Positions 7,350 to 16,477 of a DNA stretch of 64,000 nucleotides are shown here, piece by piece; positions within the stretch are counted from its first letter, which is position 1; the number at the start of each line of letters is the position of its first letter. Source of the DNA: Sphingomonas sp. PAMC 26621 (GTDB taxonomy: Bacteria > Pseudomonadota > Alphaproteobacteria > Sphingomonadales > Sphingomonadaceae); NCBI RefSeq assembly GCF_000251145.1, contig NZ_AIDW01000015.1, forward strand, positions 124,001 to 188,000, given 5' to 3'. Under the pieces are notes generated by a model. The model searched no databases. It saw nothing but the letters and a program-made list of their open reading frames with translations, and was not told the origin of the DNA. The position numbers and the translations under genes were made by a program.

Positions 7350-8867
7350 ATGACCATGAAGCGCCTCACAGAATCTGCCCATTCCCGGATCGCACGGACG
7401 ATCGCGCGCTATGCCGCGGTGGGCGTCTGCCTCGTCCCCGTTTCGCTCCACGCGCAGAATGCGCCGCCCGTGTCGATCCTCCCGCCACCCATCGTCGCGC
7501 CGGCGCCCGCCACGGTGCAGGCAATCCCGCCCGAAATCGTATTGCCGACGCTGAGTGCCGCGCAGGCAAAGCAACTCGGCGACCTGATCCGCCGCGATTC
7601 GGTTGCGCAGGGGCTGAGCGACGAAGCGATCACCGTCCCGCATGACAATGACGGGCTGATCCGCGCTGCGCTCGACCACGCGCGCGCAGTGCATTCGGGG
7701 CGGCTGGCCGAGGCCGACTTCCAGCGCGACTGGGCGATGCGCCCGGTCGCCTACGATCCGCTGCCCGCCTTGCGCGACGCGCTCGATCGCGACCGGTTGA
7801 GTGCCTGGATCGCGTCGTTGCCGCCACCTTATGCCGGTTACGATACACTCGTCGCCGGTCTCGCGCGGTATCGGGCGATTGCGACCGACGGCGGCTGGGC
7901 TCAGGTCGCGGGCGGGCCGGAGCTCAGGTTCGGGGCCACGGGCGCGCGCGTGACCGCGCTGCGCAAGCGGCTTGCGCTCGAGGATCCCGCAGCCAAGGGA
8001 AGCGGCGAGAAGTTCGACACCACGCTGGTCGAGGCGCTCCGGCGCGCGCAGCGGCGCTATGGCCTCAACCCGAACGGGACCGCTGGCGCGCAGACGATCG
8101 CCGCGCTCAACGTGCCCGTCGACGCGCGGATCGCACAGATCAAGGCGAACATGGAGCGGTGGCGCTGGCTGCCGCCGGTGCTCGAGCAGAACCGGGTCCA
8201 GGTGAATATCGCGGCGGCGGTGCTGACGCTGTTCAACGGCGACTCGCCGATCATGTCGATGAAGGCTGTCACCGGTCGCCCGGGCGACGAAACCCCGATG
8301 CTGGTCTCGCAGATCCACAGCATCGTCCTCAACCCGCCGTGGAACGTTCCTTCGACGATCGCGACCAAGGAATTGTGGCCGAAGGAGCGCGCAAACCCGG
8401 GGTATTTCGCGCGGAACGGCTTCCGCGTGATCGACAATGGTGATGGCACCAAGCGGCTTCAGCAGGCATCCGAACGCAGTGCGCTCGGTCGCTACAAGTT
8501 CGATTTCGCCAATCCCTTCGCGGTCTATCTGCACGATACGCCGGCGCAGGCCGGGTTCGCGCGGTTCGACCGGCTCGCCAGCCACGGTTGCGTCCGGCTC
8601 GAAAAGCCGGGCGATCTCGCCAAGCAGTTGATGAGCACGACGCCCGAATGGTCGGCGCATGCGATCGACGACACGGTTGCGGCGGGCAAGACGGTTCGCG
8701 CGAAACTCGCCGCGCCCGTCGCGGTCTATCTGCTGTACTGGACCGCGTTCGCGAACCAGAGCGGGCAGGTCAGTTTCCGCGACGATCCGTACAAATGGGA
8801 TGGTACGCTCGCCAGCAAGATCACGGCGCGGTCGGCGCGCCAGACCCAGACGCTCGCGGCCCGTTGA
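7350..8867 (+). CDS. Murein L,D-transpeptidase (YcbB/LdtD type)
   Basis: Cross-links or anchors peptidoglycan in the periplasm through 3-3 bonds. The product of about 505 residues starts with a signal peptide ending near SLHAQN. It then has a peptidoglycan-binding segment (FGATGARVTALRKRLAL, about residues 190-250) and a YkuD catalytic domain. The active site SHGCVRL near residue 412 keeps the catalytic cysteine and histidine. Length and domain order match the large YcbB type. The ATG at 7350 is chosen because it opens a good signal peptide and follows TAGGGG; the upstream in-frame ATG at 7245 adds implausible sequence. The lipoprotein gene follows after 12 bases. Confidence 0.88.
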   Translation: MTMKRLTESAHSRIARTIARYAAVGVCLVPVSLHAQNAPPVSILPPPIVAPAPATVQAIPPEIVLPTLSAAQAKQLGDLIRRDSVAQGLSDEAITVPHDNDGLIRAALDHARAVHSGRLAEADFQRDWAMRPVAYDPLPALRDALDRDRLSAWIASLPPPYAGYDTLVAGLARYRAIATDGGWAQVAGGPELRFGATGARVTALRKRLALEDPAAKGSGEKFDTTLVEALRRAQRRYGLNPNGTAGAQTIAALNVPVDARIAQIKANMERWRWLPPVLEQNRVQVNIAAAVLTLFNGDSPIMSMKAVTGRPGDETPMLVSQIHSIVLNPPWNVPSTIATKELWPKERANPGYFARNGFRVIDNGDGTKRLQQASERSALGRYKFDFANPFAVYLHDTPAQAGFARFDRLASHGCVRLEKPGDLAKQLMSTTPEWSAHAIDDTVAAGKTVRAKLAAPVAVYLLYWTAFANQSGQVSFRDDPYKWDGTLASKITARSARQTQTLAAR

Positions 8868-8879
8868 GGAGACCCTAGG

Positions 8880-9212
8880 ATGACCCGCAAGACGACCTTC
8901 GCTCTCACCGCCGCATTGCTGGCTTTGGGGCTCGGTGCCTGCTCGCGCTCGGAAGAGCCCGCGCCGATGGAGAATATGAGCGAGGATTCGCCGATGGCGA
9001 ACGAGGATCTCGCCCCGCCGATGGCCGAACCCGCCCCGCCGGTGGCCGAGCCGACCGAAACCGCCAACGCGACGGTCGCGGACGATACGCCGCCCGCCGC
9101 CGCACCCGCGCCTGACGAGCAGATGATGGACGATGCGTCCGCTTCTGGCATGACGGCGCGTGCCACGCGTAACGATACCGGGGATACGGCGGAACCGGTC
9201 GAGGCGAAGTAA
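8880..9212 (+). CDS. Small proline/alanine-rich lipoprotein, function unknown
   Basis: A 110-residue product with a signal peptide and a lipobox (LGAC, cysteine at about residue 21), so it should be lipidated and held at a membrane. The rest is low-complexity and acidic, rich in Pro, Ala, Glu and Met (MSEDSPMANEDLAPPMAEP), with no recognisable domain. The ATG follows GAGGAG by a normal distance and lies 12 bases after the L,D-transpeptidase gene, so the two are probably cotranscribed. A cell-envelope role is inferred from that pairing only. Confidence 0.75.
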   Translation: MTRKTTFALTAALLALGLGACSRSEEPAPMENMSEDSPMANEDLAPPMAEPAPPVAEPTETANATVADDTPPAAAPAPDEQMMDDASASGMTARATRNDTGDTAEPVEAK

Positions 9213-9408
9213 CGGCTGTTCCTCGGTCGACTTTGGCAGGCCATTTGCCGGATGGCAGTGTCGGGCGTCTTTGGCACTGTTTCCCCGGCTAAGGCCAGGG
9301 ACTAGTTGGAATGGCCGAGGTAACGAGACGCAGTCGCCTGCAACCCGTGGCCTCGCTACTTACCCCCCGCCTTCGCCGGGGAAGCGATTGCAGGAGTCCA
9401 ACCTCACC

Positions 9409-11898
9409 TCAGAAATCCCGCAGCGCTTCCGCCGGCCGCGCCCGCAAGGCGGGCAGGCTCCCCAGCGTCCCCGCGCCCAAAGTCGTCACGCTCGCAACCG
9501 CAAGCGTCATCGCAACGCTGTCCCAGCGGGGTGCCCAGCCGATCGCCAGCACCTGCGTCACGACATACCAGCCAGCCCCCGCGCCGATCGTCAGCGCGAC
9601 CAGCGCGAGGATCACGGACAGGATCGCATACTCGATCGCCTGCACCCCGAGCACCTGGCGACGGCTTCCGCCGAGCAGCTTGAGCACAACCGCATCATAG
9701 CGCCGCGCGCGGCCCGATGCCGCCACCGCGCCGATCAGCACCGCGATCCCCGCCGCGACCGTCACCGCTGCCGCAGCACGGATCGCGATTGCGACCTGAC
9801 TTAGGATCGCGCCCAATTGCCCGATCACGTCGCCGACCCGGATCAGCGTGACCGAGGGAAGCGCCATACCGACCTGCCGCGCGATCGCGCCGTCGCTGGC
9901 TGGGGGCGCGTAGACGCTGGCGAGCAGCCCGTGCGGCGCTTCCTCGATATAGCCGGGCGAGAAGACGATGGCGAAGTTGAGCCCGAGCCCGCCCCAGTCG
10001 ATCTTGCGCAGTGCCGCGATCCGCGCCGGCACGTCGACGCCGAGGACCGACACGGTGATGCTGTCGCCGACCTTGAGGCCAAGCGCCGCCGCCGCCTTGT
10101 CCTCGAGCGATACGAGCGGCGGGCCGCGATAGTCCGCCGGCCACCATCTGCCCGCAACCACTTCGTTCCGCGGGGGGAGCGCGGCCGACCAGGTCAGCGT
10201 CCGGTCCCCGCGCAGGATCCAGGCACCCTCGGGCAGGGTCTTCAGCGACGCGACCGGTACGCCCCGCAATGCGCTGATCGATCCGCGCAGCGACGGCAGC
10301 GATTCGATCGTCGCGGCCGGGGCCGCACTTCGCACGGCGCGCGCGAAGGCAGGCGCATCTTCGGGCTGGAGGTCGATCGCGAAAAAGCGCGGGGCCTTGG
10401 CGGGCGCGGCATTGCGCAATTCGGCGGACAGGCTCGCATCGACAACCGCCAGCGCGACGAACAGCGAAAAGCCGAGTCCGAGCGCGACCACGAGCCGGTC
10501 GGTCTGCGCGCCCGGTCGGTGCAGGTTCGCCACCGCCAGCCGCAGCAACGGATTGCGCGCGCGCGGTAGCCGGGCCGCGATCCAGCGGATGCCGAGACCA
10601 ACCCCCCACAACACGACGATCAGCGCGCTGACCGACGCGACGAAACCCAGCGCGAGCAGCCGGTTCGACGCCGTCAGCACCGCCAGCGCGACCAGCGCGG
10701 CGACCAGCAGCGCCATCAGCAGAATCACCCCCACCGAAGGCAGCCGCCGCGTCGCCAGCGCATCGCGCAGCAGGGTGGCGGCGGGCACGACGCGCGCGCG
10801 CGCAAGTGCGGGCACCGCGAACAGCAACGCCACGAGCAACGCGAGCAACGCAGCCGTCGCCAGCGGTACCGGGTAAAGCGCGAGCCGTGGTGGCACCGGC
10901 AATGCCGCGCCCACGGAAGCGGTCACGATCCATGGCACGGCGGCCCCGACCAGCAGCCCGCCCGTAATCCCGACCGCCGCTACGATCCCGAGTTGCGCAA
11001 GGAACATCGCAACGATCGTCCGCGAACGCGCGCCCAGGACCTTGAGTGTCGCGATGATCCGCGTCTTCCCCGCCAGATACGCCGCGACGCCGTTCCCCAC
11101 GCCAACGCCGGCAATCGCCAGCGCGGCGAGCCCGACGAGCAGCAGGAACTGCCCGAACTGATCAATCCCGCGCCGTAACCCAGCCGCCGCCCGCTCGCTG
11201 GTCCGCCCGGACCAGCCCGCGCCGGGAAAGCGCGCCAGCAGACGATCTCGGATCGATGCGGCCTCCGCCGGGCGCGCCAGCGCGATGCGGTAATGGCTTT
11301 CGTACAGGCTTCCCGGCTGGAGCAGTGCGGTTGCGTCGAGCCCCGCCAGATCGACCAACGCGGGCGGCCCGAGCGCAAAGCCCGCGCCGAGCCGGTCCGG
11401 CTCCGCCGCGATGATCCCGATCAGTCGCAGGCGCGTCGATCCGAGCCGCACGTCTTGTCCCAGCCGCAGGCCGAGCCGATCCGCCAGCGCCGAGGCAATC
11501 GCGACTTCGCGGCCATGCGGTCGGTTCGAAAGCGCCCCCGGTGCCAATCGGAACGCACCGACCAGCGGCCAGGCGGCATCGGTGCCGCGCAGATCGACCA
11601 GCGCCGAAGCCCCGCCGGCATCTGCCATCGCGCGTAGCGAGACGACTTCGGACACGCGGCCGGCCTCCGCAAACGCCGCCAGTTCCGCAACCGTCGCGCG
11701 TCGCTGCGATACGGTCAGCTCGAGATCGCCGCCGAGGTTCTGCCGGGCATTGGCATCGAGTGCTGCGACCATGCTCGCGGCAAGGCTTCCGATCCCGGCG
11801 AGCGCGGCGGTGCCCAGGAACAGGCAGATCGCCAACAGCAGCAAGCCGCGGCCACCGCGCCGCAGATCCCGCCACGCGAGACGCCAAGCGATGCTCAA
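9409..11898 (-). CDS. ybbP: ABC transporter permease, FtsX-like (YbbP family)
   Basis: Large membrane protein that pairs with the YbbA ATPase. Role: probably export or membrane extraction of hydrophobic molecules; the family is not well understood biochemically. About 829 residues with an N-terminal helix (GLLLLAICLFLGTAAL), a large periplasmic domain, then a set of helices, a second periplasmic domain and three C-terminal helices: the duplicated FtsX arrangement. The chosen start is the TTG at 11898, which overlaps the ATPase stop as TTGA; an ATG at 11955 would lie well inside ybbA. It converges on the lipoprotein gene, with about 195 bases between. Confidence 0.85.
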   Translation of the reverse strand: MSIAWRLAWRDLRRGGRGLLLLAICLFLGTAALAGIGSLAASMVAALDANARQNLGGDLELTVSQRRATVAELAAFAEAGRVSEVVSLRAMADAGGASALVDLRGTDAAWPLVGAFRLAPGALSNRPHGREVAIASALADRLGLRLGQDVRLGSTRLRLIGIIAAEPDRLGAGFALGPPALVDLAGLDATALLQPGSLYESHYRIALARPAEAASIRDRLLARFPGAGWSGRTSERAAAGLRRGIDQFGQFLLLVGLAALAIAGVGVGNGVAAYLAGKTRIIATLKVLGARSRTIVAMFLAQLGIVAAVGITGGLLVGAAVPWIVTASVGAALPVPPRLALYPVPLATAALLALLVALLFAVPALARARVVPAATLLRDALATRRLPSVGVILLMALLVAALVALAVLTASNRLLALGFVASVSALIVVLWGVGLGIRWIAARLPRARNPLLRLAVANLHRPGAQTDRLVVALGLGFSLFVALAVVDASLSAELRNAAPAKAPRFFAIDLQPEDAPAFARAVRSAAPAATIESLPSLRGSISALRGVPVASLKTLPEGAWILRGDRTLTWSAALPPRNEVVAGRWWPADYRGPPLVSLEDKAAAALGLKVGDSITVSVLGVDVPARIAALRKIDWGGLGLNFAIVFSPGYIEEAPHGLLASVYAPPASDGAIARQVGMALPSVTLIRVGDVIGQLGAILSQVAIAIRAAAAVTVAAGIAVLIGAVAASGRARRYDAVVLKLLGGSRRQVLGVQAIEYAILSVILALVALTIGAGAGWYVVTQVLAIGWAPRWDSVAMTLAVASVTTLGAGTLGSLPALRARPAEALRDF

Positions 11899-12599
11899 GC
11901 CGCGCGCCGGTCGCTGAGGATCCGGCCATCCGCCAAGTCGATCACGCGCGCGCACCGCCTGGCCAGCGAGGCATCGTGCGTGATGACGAACAGCGTCGTC
12001 CCGCTCGCGGCATGGCGTTCGAACAGCAGGTCCATGATCGCGGCGCCGGTCGTCGTGTCGAGATTGCCGGTAGGTTCGTCCGCGAAGATCAGCGCGGGAC
12101 GCGTGACCAGCGCGCGCGCGATCGCCACGCGTTGCTGCTCGCCGCCCGAAAGCTGCGCGGGGTAATGGCCGGTGCGATGCCCGAGCCCGACCGCCGCCAG
12201 TTCGGTTGCGGCACGATCGAACGCGTCGCGCGCGCCACCAAGTTCGAGCGGTACCGCGACATTCTCGAGCGCGGTCATCGTCGGGAGCAAGTGGAAGGCC
12301 TGCAGCACGATCCCGATCCGCCCGCGCCGCGCGACCGCCAGCGCATCCTCGTCGAGCGTCGAGAATTCGAGCCCTGCGACCACGACGCTGCCATCGGTCG
12401 GGCGTTCGAGCCCGGCGAGGATCGCCATCAGCGAGGATTTGCCCGACCCGGACGGCCCGAGCAGCGCGACGCTTTCGCCTGCGACGACGCTGAGGTCGAT
12501 CCCGCGCAGGATCTCGACGCGCGATTCACCGCGCCCCAGTGATAGCCGCACGTTGCGCGCGGAGATCAGGACGCTATCAGAGGGGGATGCAGTGGCCAT
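11895..12599 (-). CDS. ybbA: ABC transporter ATP-binding protein (YbbA family)
   Basis: ATPase that powers the YbbP permease. The 234-residue product has Walker A GPSGSGKSS, the signature LSGGEQQRVAIARAL, Walker B ALIFADEPTGNLD and a switch histidine in VITHD, as in the LolD/MacB-type export ATPases. The gene overlaps ybbP by four bases and is divergent from the TesA-like esterase, an arrangement also known from enterobacteria (tesA-ybbA-ybbP). The two divergent start codons are so close that their coding regions overlap by 13 bases. Confidence 0.93.
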   Translation of the reverse strand: MATASPSDSVLISARNVRLSLGRGESRVEILRGIDLSVVAGESVALLGPSGSGKSSLMAILAGLERPTDGSVVVAGLEFSTLDEDALAVARRGRIGIVLQAFHLLPTMTALENVAVPLELGGARDAFDRAATELAAVGLGHRTGHYPAQLSGGEQQRVAIARALVTRPALIFADEPTGNLDTTTGAAIMDLLFERHAASGTTLFVITHDASLARRCARVIDLADGRILSDRRAA

Positions 12600-13252
12600 A
12601 CCTCAAGCGATATGGATGGCGGCGGGGAATTGTCCAACTCGCAATGCTCATGGCGGTCGTATTCCCGACGATGGCGGAGGCCAGCCCCGGCGCGCCCGTG
12701 ATCTGGGCGTTCGGCGACAGCCTGAGTGCGGGCTATGGCCTCCCGCCCGCGGCGGGCTTTCCCGCGCGTCTGCAGGACGCGCTGCGAAAGGCCGGGGTCG
12801 CCGCGACGGTCCGCAACGGCGGGGTGGCGGGGGACACCGCCGCGCAGGCACGCGCCCGGCTGCGCTGGGGGTTGCGCGGGCTCGGGACGCCGCTCGATCT
12901 GGTGATCGTCGAACTCGGTGCGAACGACATGCTGCGCGGGCTTCCGGTCGCGCAGGCGCGCGCCAATCTCGATGCGATCCTGACCGAATTGCACAACCGG
13001 CGGATTCCCGTACTGCTCGCGGGCATGCGCGCCGCGCCCAACCTCGGTCCCGACTATGTCCGCGCGTTCGACGGCCTGTATCCGGCGCTCGCCGCGAAAC
13101 ATGCGGTGCCACGCTATCCGTTCTTCCTCGACGGTGTCGCGGCCAACCCCGGACTGCTCCAGGCGGACGGGCTGCATCCCAACGCACCTGGCGTGGATAT
13201 TATCGTTCGCCGCATGCTGCCGACTGTTCAACGCGCACTCGGGAGTAAATGA
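12587..13252 (+). CDS. tesA: Periplasmic GDSL-type esterase / lysophospholipase (TesA/arylesterase)
   Basis: SGNH hydrolase that cleaves thioesters or carboxylesters in the periplasm. After a signal peptide ending MAEA the mature protein begins with block I FGDSLSAGYGL (nucleophile serine). Block II is NGGVAGDT, block III GANDMLRGLP, and block V DGLHPNAPG with the catalytic Asp and His. Length (221 residues) is normal. The start at 12587 directly abuts a GGGGG stretch, an odd spacing, but the next in-frame ATGs lie inside the signal peptide. Its stop overlaps the next gene by ATGA. Confidence 0.88.
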   Translation: MQWPYLKRYGWRRGIVQLAMLMAVVFPTMAEASPGAPVIWAFGDSLSAGYGLPPAAGFPARLQDALRKAGVAATVRNGGVAGDTAAQARARLRWGLRGLGTPLDLVIVELGANDMLRGLPVAQARANLDAILTELHNRRIPVLLAGMRAAPNLGPDYVRAFDGLYPALAAKHAVPRYPFFLDGVAANPGLLQADGLHPNAPGVDIIVRRMLPTVQRALGSK

Positions 13253-13515
13253 CGGTGGAACTCGACGACCAGTTTCGCCGCTACTTTGGCACGAGCGATC
13301 TTGCCGGGGTCACCCCCGCGGCAATGACCGCGGGGATCGAGCATATGCGAGTCGACTTCGGGTTGGAACAGGATCGCGACCGGCGCTTCGGTTTGTGGAC
13401 GCTGTTGTTCATGCTGGGGGCCGCGCCCGATCTCGACATTGCCTTTTCCGCCGAGGCCGACCGGGCAGCGGCGCGCAATTTCATGGAAATGACCGAGCGC
13501 TTCGAGGGCGACTGA
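13249..13515 (+). CDS. Conserved-looking small protein, function unknown
   Basis: An 88-residue acidic soluble protein with no recognisable motif; the central part (RRFGLWTLLFMLGAAPDLDIAF) is hydrophobic but too short and interrupted to call a membrane segment with confidence. Its ATG overlaps the esterase stop (ATGA), indicating translational coupling and a real gene rather than a chance frame. It converges on hldE, leaving 17 bases between the two stops. No function can be proposed. Confidence 0.65.
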   Translation: MTVELDDQFRRYFGTSDLAGVTPAAMTAGIEHMRVDFGLEQDRDRRFGLWTLLFMLGAAPDLDIAFSAEADRAAARNFMEMTERFEGD

Positions 13516-13532
13516 AACCGGGCATCGCTTGC

Positions 13533-14951
13533 TCAATGCTGCAGGTTGGCGAGGATCGCGCTGGTCGACCGGCCTGGCAGCAACGGGACGATGAACACCT
13601 CGCCCCCGGTCTCGCGCATCAGATCGGCACCGACGATCGCGTCGGCGGCATAGTCCCCGCCCTTGACCAGGACGTCCGGGCGGATCGCGTCGATCAGCGC
13701 GGCGGGCGTATCGTCCTCGAACGCGACGACGTGATCGACCGCGGTCAACGCACTGAGCACATCGGCGCGGTCGGGGAGCGGGTTGACCGGGCGTTGCGCC
13801 CCCTTCAGCCGCCGGACCGAAGCGTCAGAATTCAGGCCGACGATCAGCACGTCGCCGCGTCGTCGCGCGAGTTCGAGAAGCCGGACATGCCCGGCGTGCA
13901 ACACGTCGAAGCACCCGTTGGTAAAGACGATCCGCGCGCCGCCACGACGCGCGCGCTCCACGACGGTGGCGAGGCGGGAAAGGGGAACAAGCTTAGGGGC
14001 CGCATCGTGCCGCTGGTCCAGTCGTTCCGCAAGGTCCTCGCGGGTGACGACGTAGGTACCGGGACGCGACACCGCGATGCTTGCCGCGATATTCGCCTGA
14101 TCGATCGCCTCCGCCATCGCGAGACCGCCCGCGATGCCGACGACGAGCGCGGCGATGATGGTGTCCCCCGCGCCGGTAACGTCGAACACTTCCACCGCCT
14201 CGGTCGGGTGATCGATGACCGCGCCACCGCGCGACACCATCAGGATCCCTTTCGCGCCCCGGGTAACGACGAGATATTCGAGGTTCCACGTCCGCAACGC
14301 CGCGCTCGCGCGGTCAGCGATGTGCTCTTCGGGGCAAGCGCCAAACAGCGCGTGGAATTCGCGCGCATTGGGCTTGAGCAGAAACGCCCCTTCATAGCGC
14401 GTCGGGTCCGCCGACTTGGGATCGATGAAGGTCGGCACGCCACGCCGCTGCGCGAGCGCGAGCAGCCTCGGCAGATCAGCGAGGGTCCCCTTGTCGTAAT
14501 CCGAGAAAATCACTGCACGACAGCCGTCGAGCCGCGCTTCGAACCGACGCGCCAATTCGGTCCGCGCGGCATCGCTGACGCCGCCGTCATGGTCAATCCG
14601 GGCGATTTGCTGGACGCCCGAAATCAGCCGGGTCTTCTGAGTCGTGCGCTGCCCGAGGTCGATCACCCGGTCGAGCGTCACGCCGTGTCGTGCCATCAGC
14701 CGCACCAGATCCTCGCCGCCGCTGTCGCCACCGCATACCGTCAGCAGGCAGCAGCCGCCGCCGAGCGCCTGGACGTTCGCGGCGACGTTGGCCGCGCCGC
14801 CCGCGCGCACGTCCTCACGGCTCGCCTGGACGATCGGGACCGGCGCTTCCGGCGAAATCCGGCTCGTCTCGCCGATGATGTAGCGATCGATCATCGCATC
14901 GCCGACGACGAGGATGTCGGGGCGGGGAGGGGCTTCACTGTCGACCGTCAT
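13533..14951 (-). CDS. hldE: Bifunctional heptose-7-phosphate kinase / heptose-1-phosphate adenylyltransferase
   Basis: Makes ADP-D-glycero-beta-D-manno-heptose together with GmhA and GmhB. The 472-residue product has an N-terminal PfkB-type kinase (DILVVGDAMIDRYIIGETSR; catalytic loop DVTGAGDTIIAAL near residue 260) and a C-terminal nucleotidyltransferase with GCFDVLHAGHVRLLE, which keeps the HxGH motif. Both halves look complete. The start follows GAGGAG by 6 bases. A frameshifted gmhB lies about 1 kb away on the other strand; gmhA and the epimerase hldD are not in the window. If the host lacks LPS, as sphingomonads generally do, the ADP-heptose would need another acceptor. Confidence 0.93.
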   Translation of the reverse strand: MTVDSEAPPRPDILVVGDAMIDRYIIGETSRISPEAPVPIVQASREDVRAGGAANVAANVQALGGGCCLLTVCGGDSGGEDLVRLMARHGVTLDRVIDLGQRTTQKTRLISGVQQIARIDHDGGVSDAARTELARRFEARLDGCRAVIFSDYDKGTLADLPRLLALAQRRGVPTFIDPKSADPTRYEGAFLLKPNAREFHALFGACPEEHIADRASAALRTWNLEYLVVTRGAKGILMVSRGGAVIDHPTEAVEVFDVTGAGDTIIAALVVGIAGGLAMAEAIDQANIAASIAVSRPGTYVVTREDLAERLDQRHDAAPKLVPLSRLATVVERARRGGARIVFTNGCFDVLHAGHVRLLELARRRGDVLIVGLNSDASVRRLKGAQRPVNPLPDRADVLSALTAVDHVVAFEDDTPAALIDAIRPDVLVKGGDYAADAIVGADLMRETGGEVFIVPLLPGRSTSAILANLQH

Positions 14952-14972
14952 GCGTATCTCCTCTCGCGACGT

Positions 14973-15830
14973 TCAGCGCCAGCCTTCGATCCCCAGCAGC
15001 TCGGGGCGGATGGCAAGGCCTGGCCAGCGCTTTCCCCAGTCGGCGCCATGATCCTGGCCCGGTACGACGAGGATCGAGACCGGCGTCCCGGGCGGTAGCC
15101 GCGCGACGAAGCTTCGCGTGACCCGTTCGCCGACCACGCGATCCTCCGACCCGACGAAATGAACCTGGCGAACCTGCGCAAGACGCGATGCCCCATCGGC
15201 TGGATCGAGCGAGCGTGACAAGGGAGTCAGTCCGCGATCGTGTACCCAGGCGGCGAGATCGAGATTGGCCGCGACCGTTACCAGCGCAACGACGTCGTCT
15301 CGCCGCTCCGCCAGCAATGCCGCGAGCGCGCCACCGCCCGAATAACCGATCAGGATCAGCCCCGTCGCACCATCGGTCGCTGCCTTCATCCGATCGAGCG
15401 CGGCGCTGGTGCCGGCGACCACTTCGGGGGCAAAGCGCGCGACGCTCCAGTAGTCGCTGCGACAGATACGGCTGCGGGAGACATATTGGCAGGGCCGCGC
15501 GAGCCACGCGACCGCGCCGCGCCCCGGATGCTGCAACGCCATTCGAAGCGCGAGCGGATCGGTCGGGGTCGGGTCCATCGCGCGCTGGCCCGGGGTCGCA
15601 TAGGCGAGGCCATCGCCCTCGAGGTAGACGGTCAGCACCTTGGTTCGGTGGTCGCCGGCACTGTACGCCGACGCCAGATCGAACCGTCCGGCGGGGATGA
15701 CCGCCCAGTGCCACCCGGATGCCTGCGCCAGCGCAATCGCGGAACTTTGTGCCAATGCGACGTTTGGACCAACTGCACCGATGAACAGTACTAGTATAAG
15801 TACTGTATAGATGACACGGACCAAACGCAT
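14973..15830 (-). CDS. Secreted alpha/beta hydrolase
   Basis: A 285-residue protein with a signal peptide or anchor (VIYTVLILVLFIGAVG) and an alpha/beta-hydrolase core. The nucleophile elbow is IGYSGGGALAA with the serine near residue 163; a late acid lies in the GSEDRVVG segment and the histidine in PGQDHGADWG. The segment YLEGDG near the N-terminus resembles an oxyanion region. Substrate is unknown. The gene is 21 bases upstream of hldE on the same strand and probably shares its transcript, which ties it loosely to envelope carbohydrate metabolism. Confidence 0.72.
   Translation of the reverse strand: MRLVRVIYTVLILVLFIGAVGPNVALAQSSAIALAQASGWHWAVIPAGRFDLASAYSAGDHRTKVLTVYLEGDGLAYATPGQRAMDPTPTDPLALRMALQHPGRGAVAWLARPCQYVSRSRICRSDYWSVARFAPEVVAGTSAALDRMKAATDGATGLILIGYSGGGALAALLAERRDDVVALVTVAANLDLAAWVHDRGLTPLSRSLDPADGASRLAQVRQVHFVGSEDRVVGERVTRSFVARLPPGTPVSILVVPGQDHGADWGKRWPGLAIRPELLGIEGWR
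15785..15806. promoter_or_regulatory. Perfect 8+8 base dyad near the hydrolase start
   Basis: ACAGTACT, six bases, AGTACTGT: a perfect interrupted palindrome in an AT-rich patch. It lies inside the signal-peptide codons of the hydrolase, 25-45 bases after its start, between that gene and gmhB. It could be an operator or an mRNA hairpin; no regulator is known. Confidence 0.3.
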
Positions 15831-15935
15831 ATCTCGTCGGCCTCACCGAATGAGAAGCAAAGGGCGATAACGCAGTCGGTACAATAGCAGTAGTGGAGCG
15901 TAGTCGACAAGGCGGAGATCGGGAGTATTTGGCAT

Positions 15936-16477
15936 ATGGTGGCCACGGTGCCTCCGGTTGCGCGAAAGCGAACAGAAACGACCAGGGCTGCGTTGTTCGA
16001 CCGGGATGGGGTCCTGATCGCCGATACCGGCTATCTGTCTCAACCGGGCGATATTCGCTGGATCGAAGGGGCGCAGCGGGCGCTGTTTCGGCTGGCGGCG
16101 CTGGACTATCGCCGGTTCGTCGTGACCAACCAATCCGGCGTCGCGAAGGCTATTTCGCGGAAGCCGCGATCGCGCGGGTCCACGATGCGATGCAGGCCGC
16201 ATTGCCGGCGCCGGTGAAAATCGACGCATTCGCCTATTGCCCGCACCACCCGGACGGCATCGTCGAACGCTACGCGCTCCTTTGCGAATGCCGGAAGCCT
16301 GCGCCCGGGATGCTGGAGCGGTTGATCGCCGACCATCATATCGACCGGAGCGCAAGTTTCCTGGTGGGCGACCGCGCGAGCGATCTGGAAGCGGCCGAGC
16401 GTGCCGGCATCCGGGCATTCCTATTCGGCGGTGGTGACCTCGACCGCTTCGTCGCAGACATATTGGAGGCCCTGTGA
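15936..16477 (+). pseudogene. gmhB: D,D-heptose 1,7-bisphosphate 7-phosphatase with a frameshift
   Basis: GmhB removes the 7-phosphate of heptose bisphosphate in ADP-heptose synthesis. The first part (15936 to about 16147) reads LFDRDGVLIADTGYL, with the HAD catalytic DxD, then VVTNQSGVA. The frame then shifts, and GYFAEAAIARVHDAM, YCPHHPDG, CECRKPAPGML (zinc-binding cysteines and histidines) and VGDRASDLEAA follow in the next frame to 16477. Restoring one A at about 16146-16147 gives one GmhB/HisB-type protein of about 180 residues, so this is either a consensus error or a recent inactivation. The ATG at 15936 follows GGGAG. Its stop overlaps the GTG of the next gene. Confidence 0.8.

Noticed and set aside
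9213..9408. Possible REP element or terminator between the lipoprotein gene and ybbP
   Set aside because: A CCCCGCC...GGGG stretch is present, but the arms pair poorly beyond four bases, so it is left as plain intergenic sequence between convergent genes.
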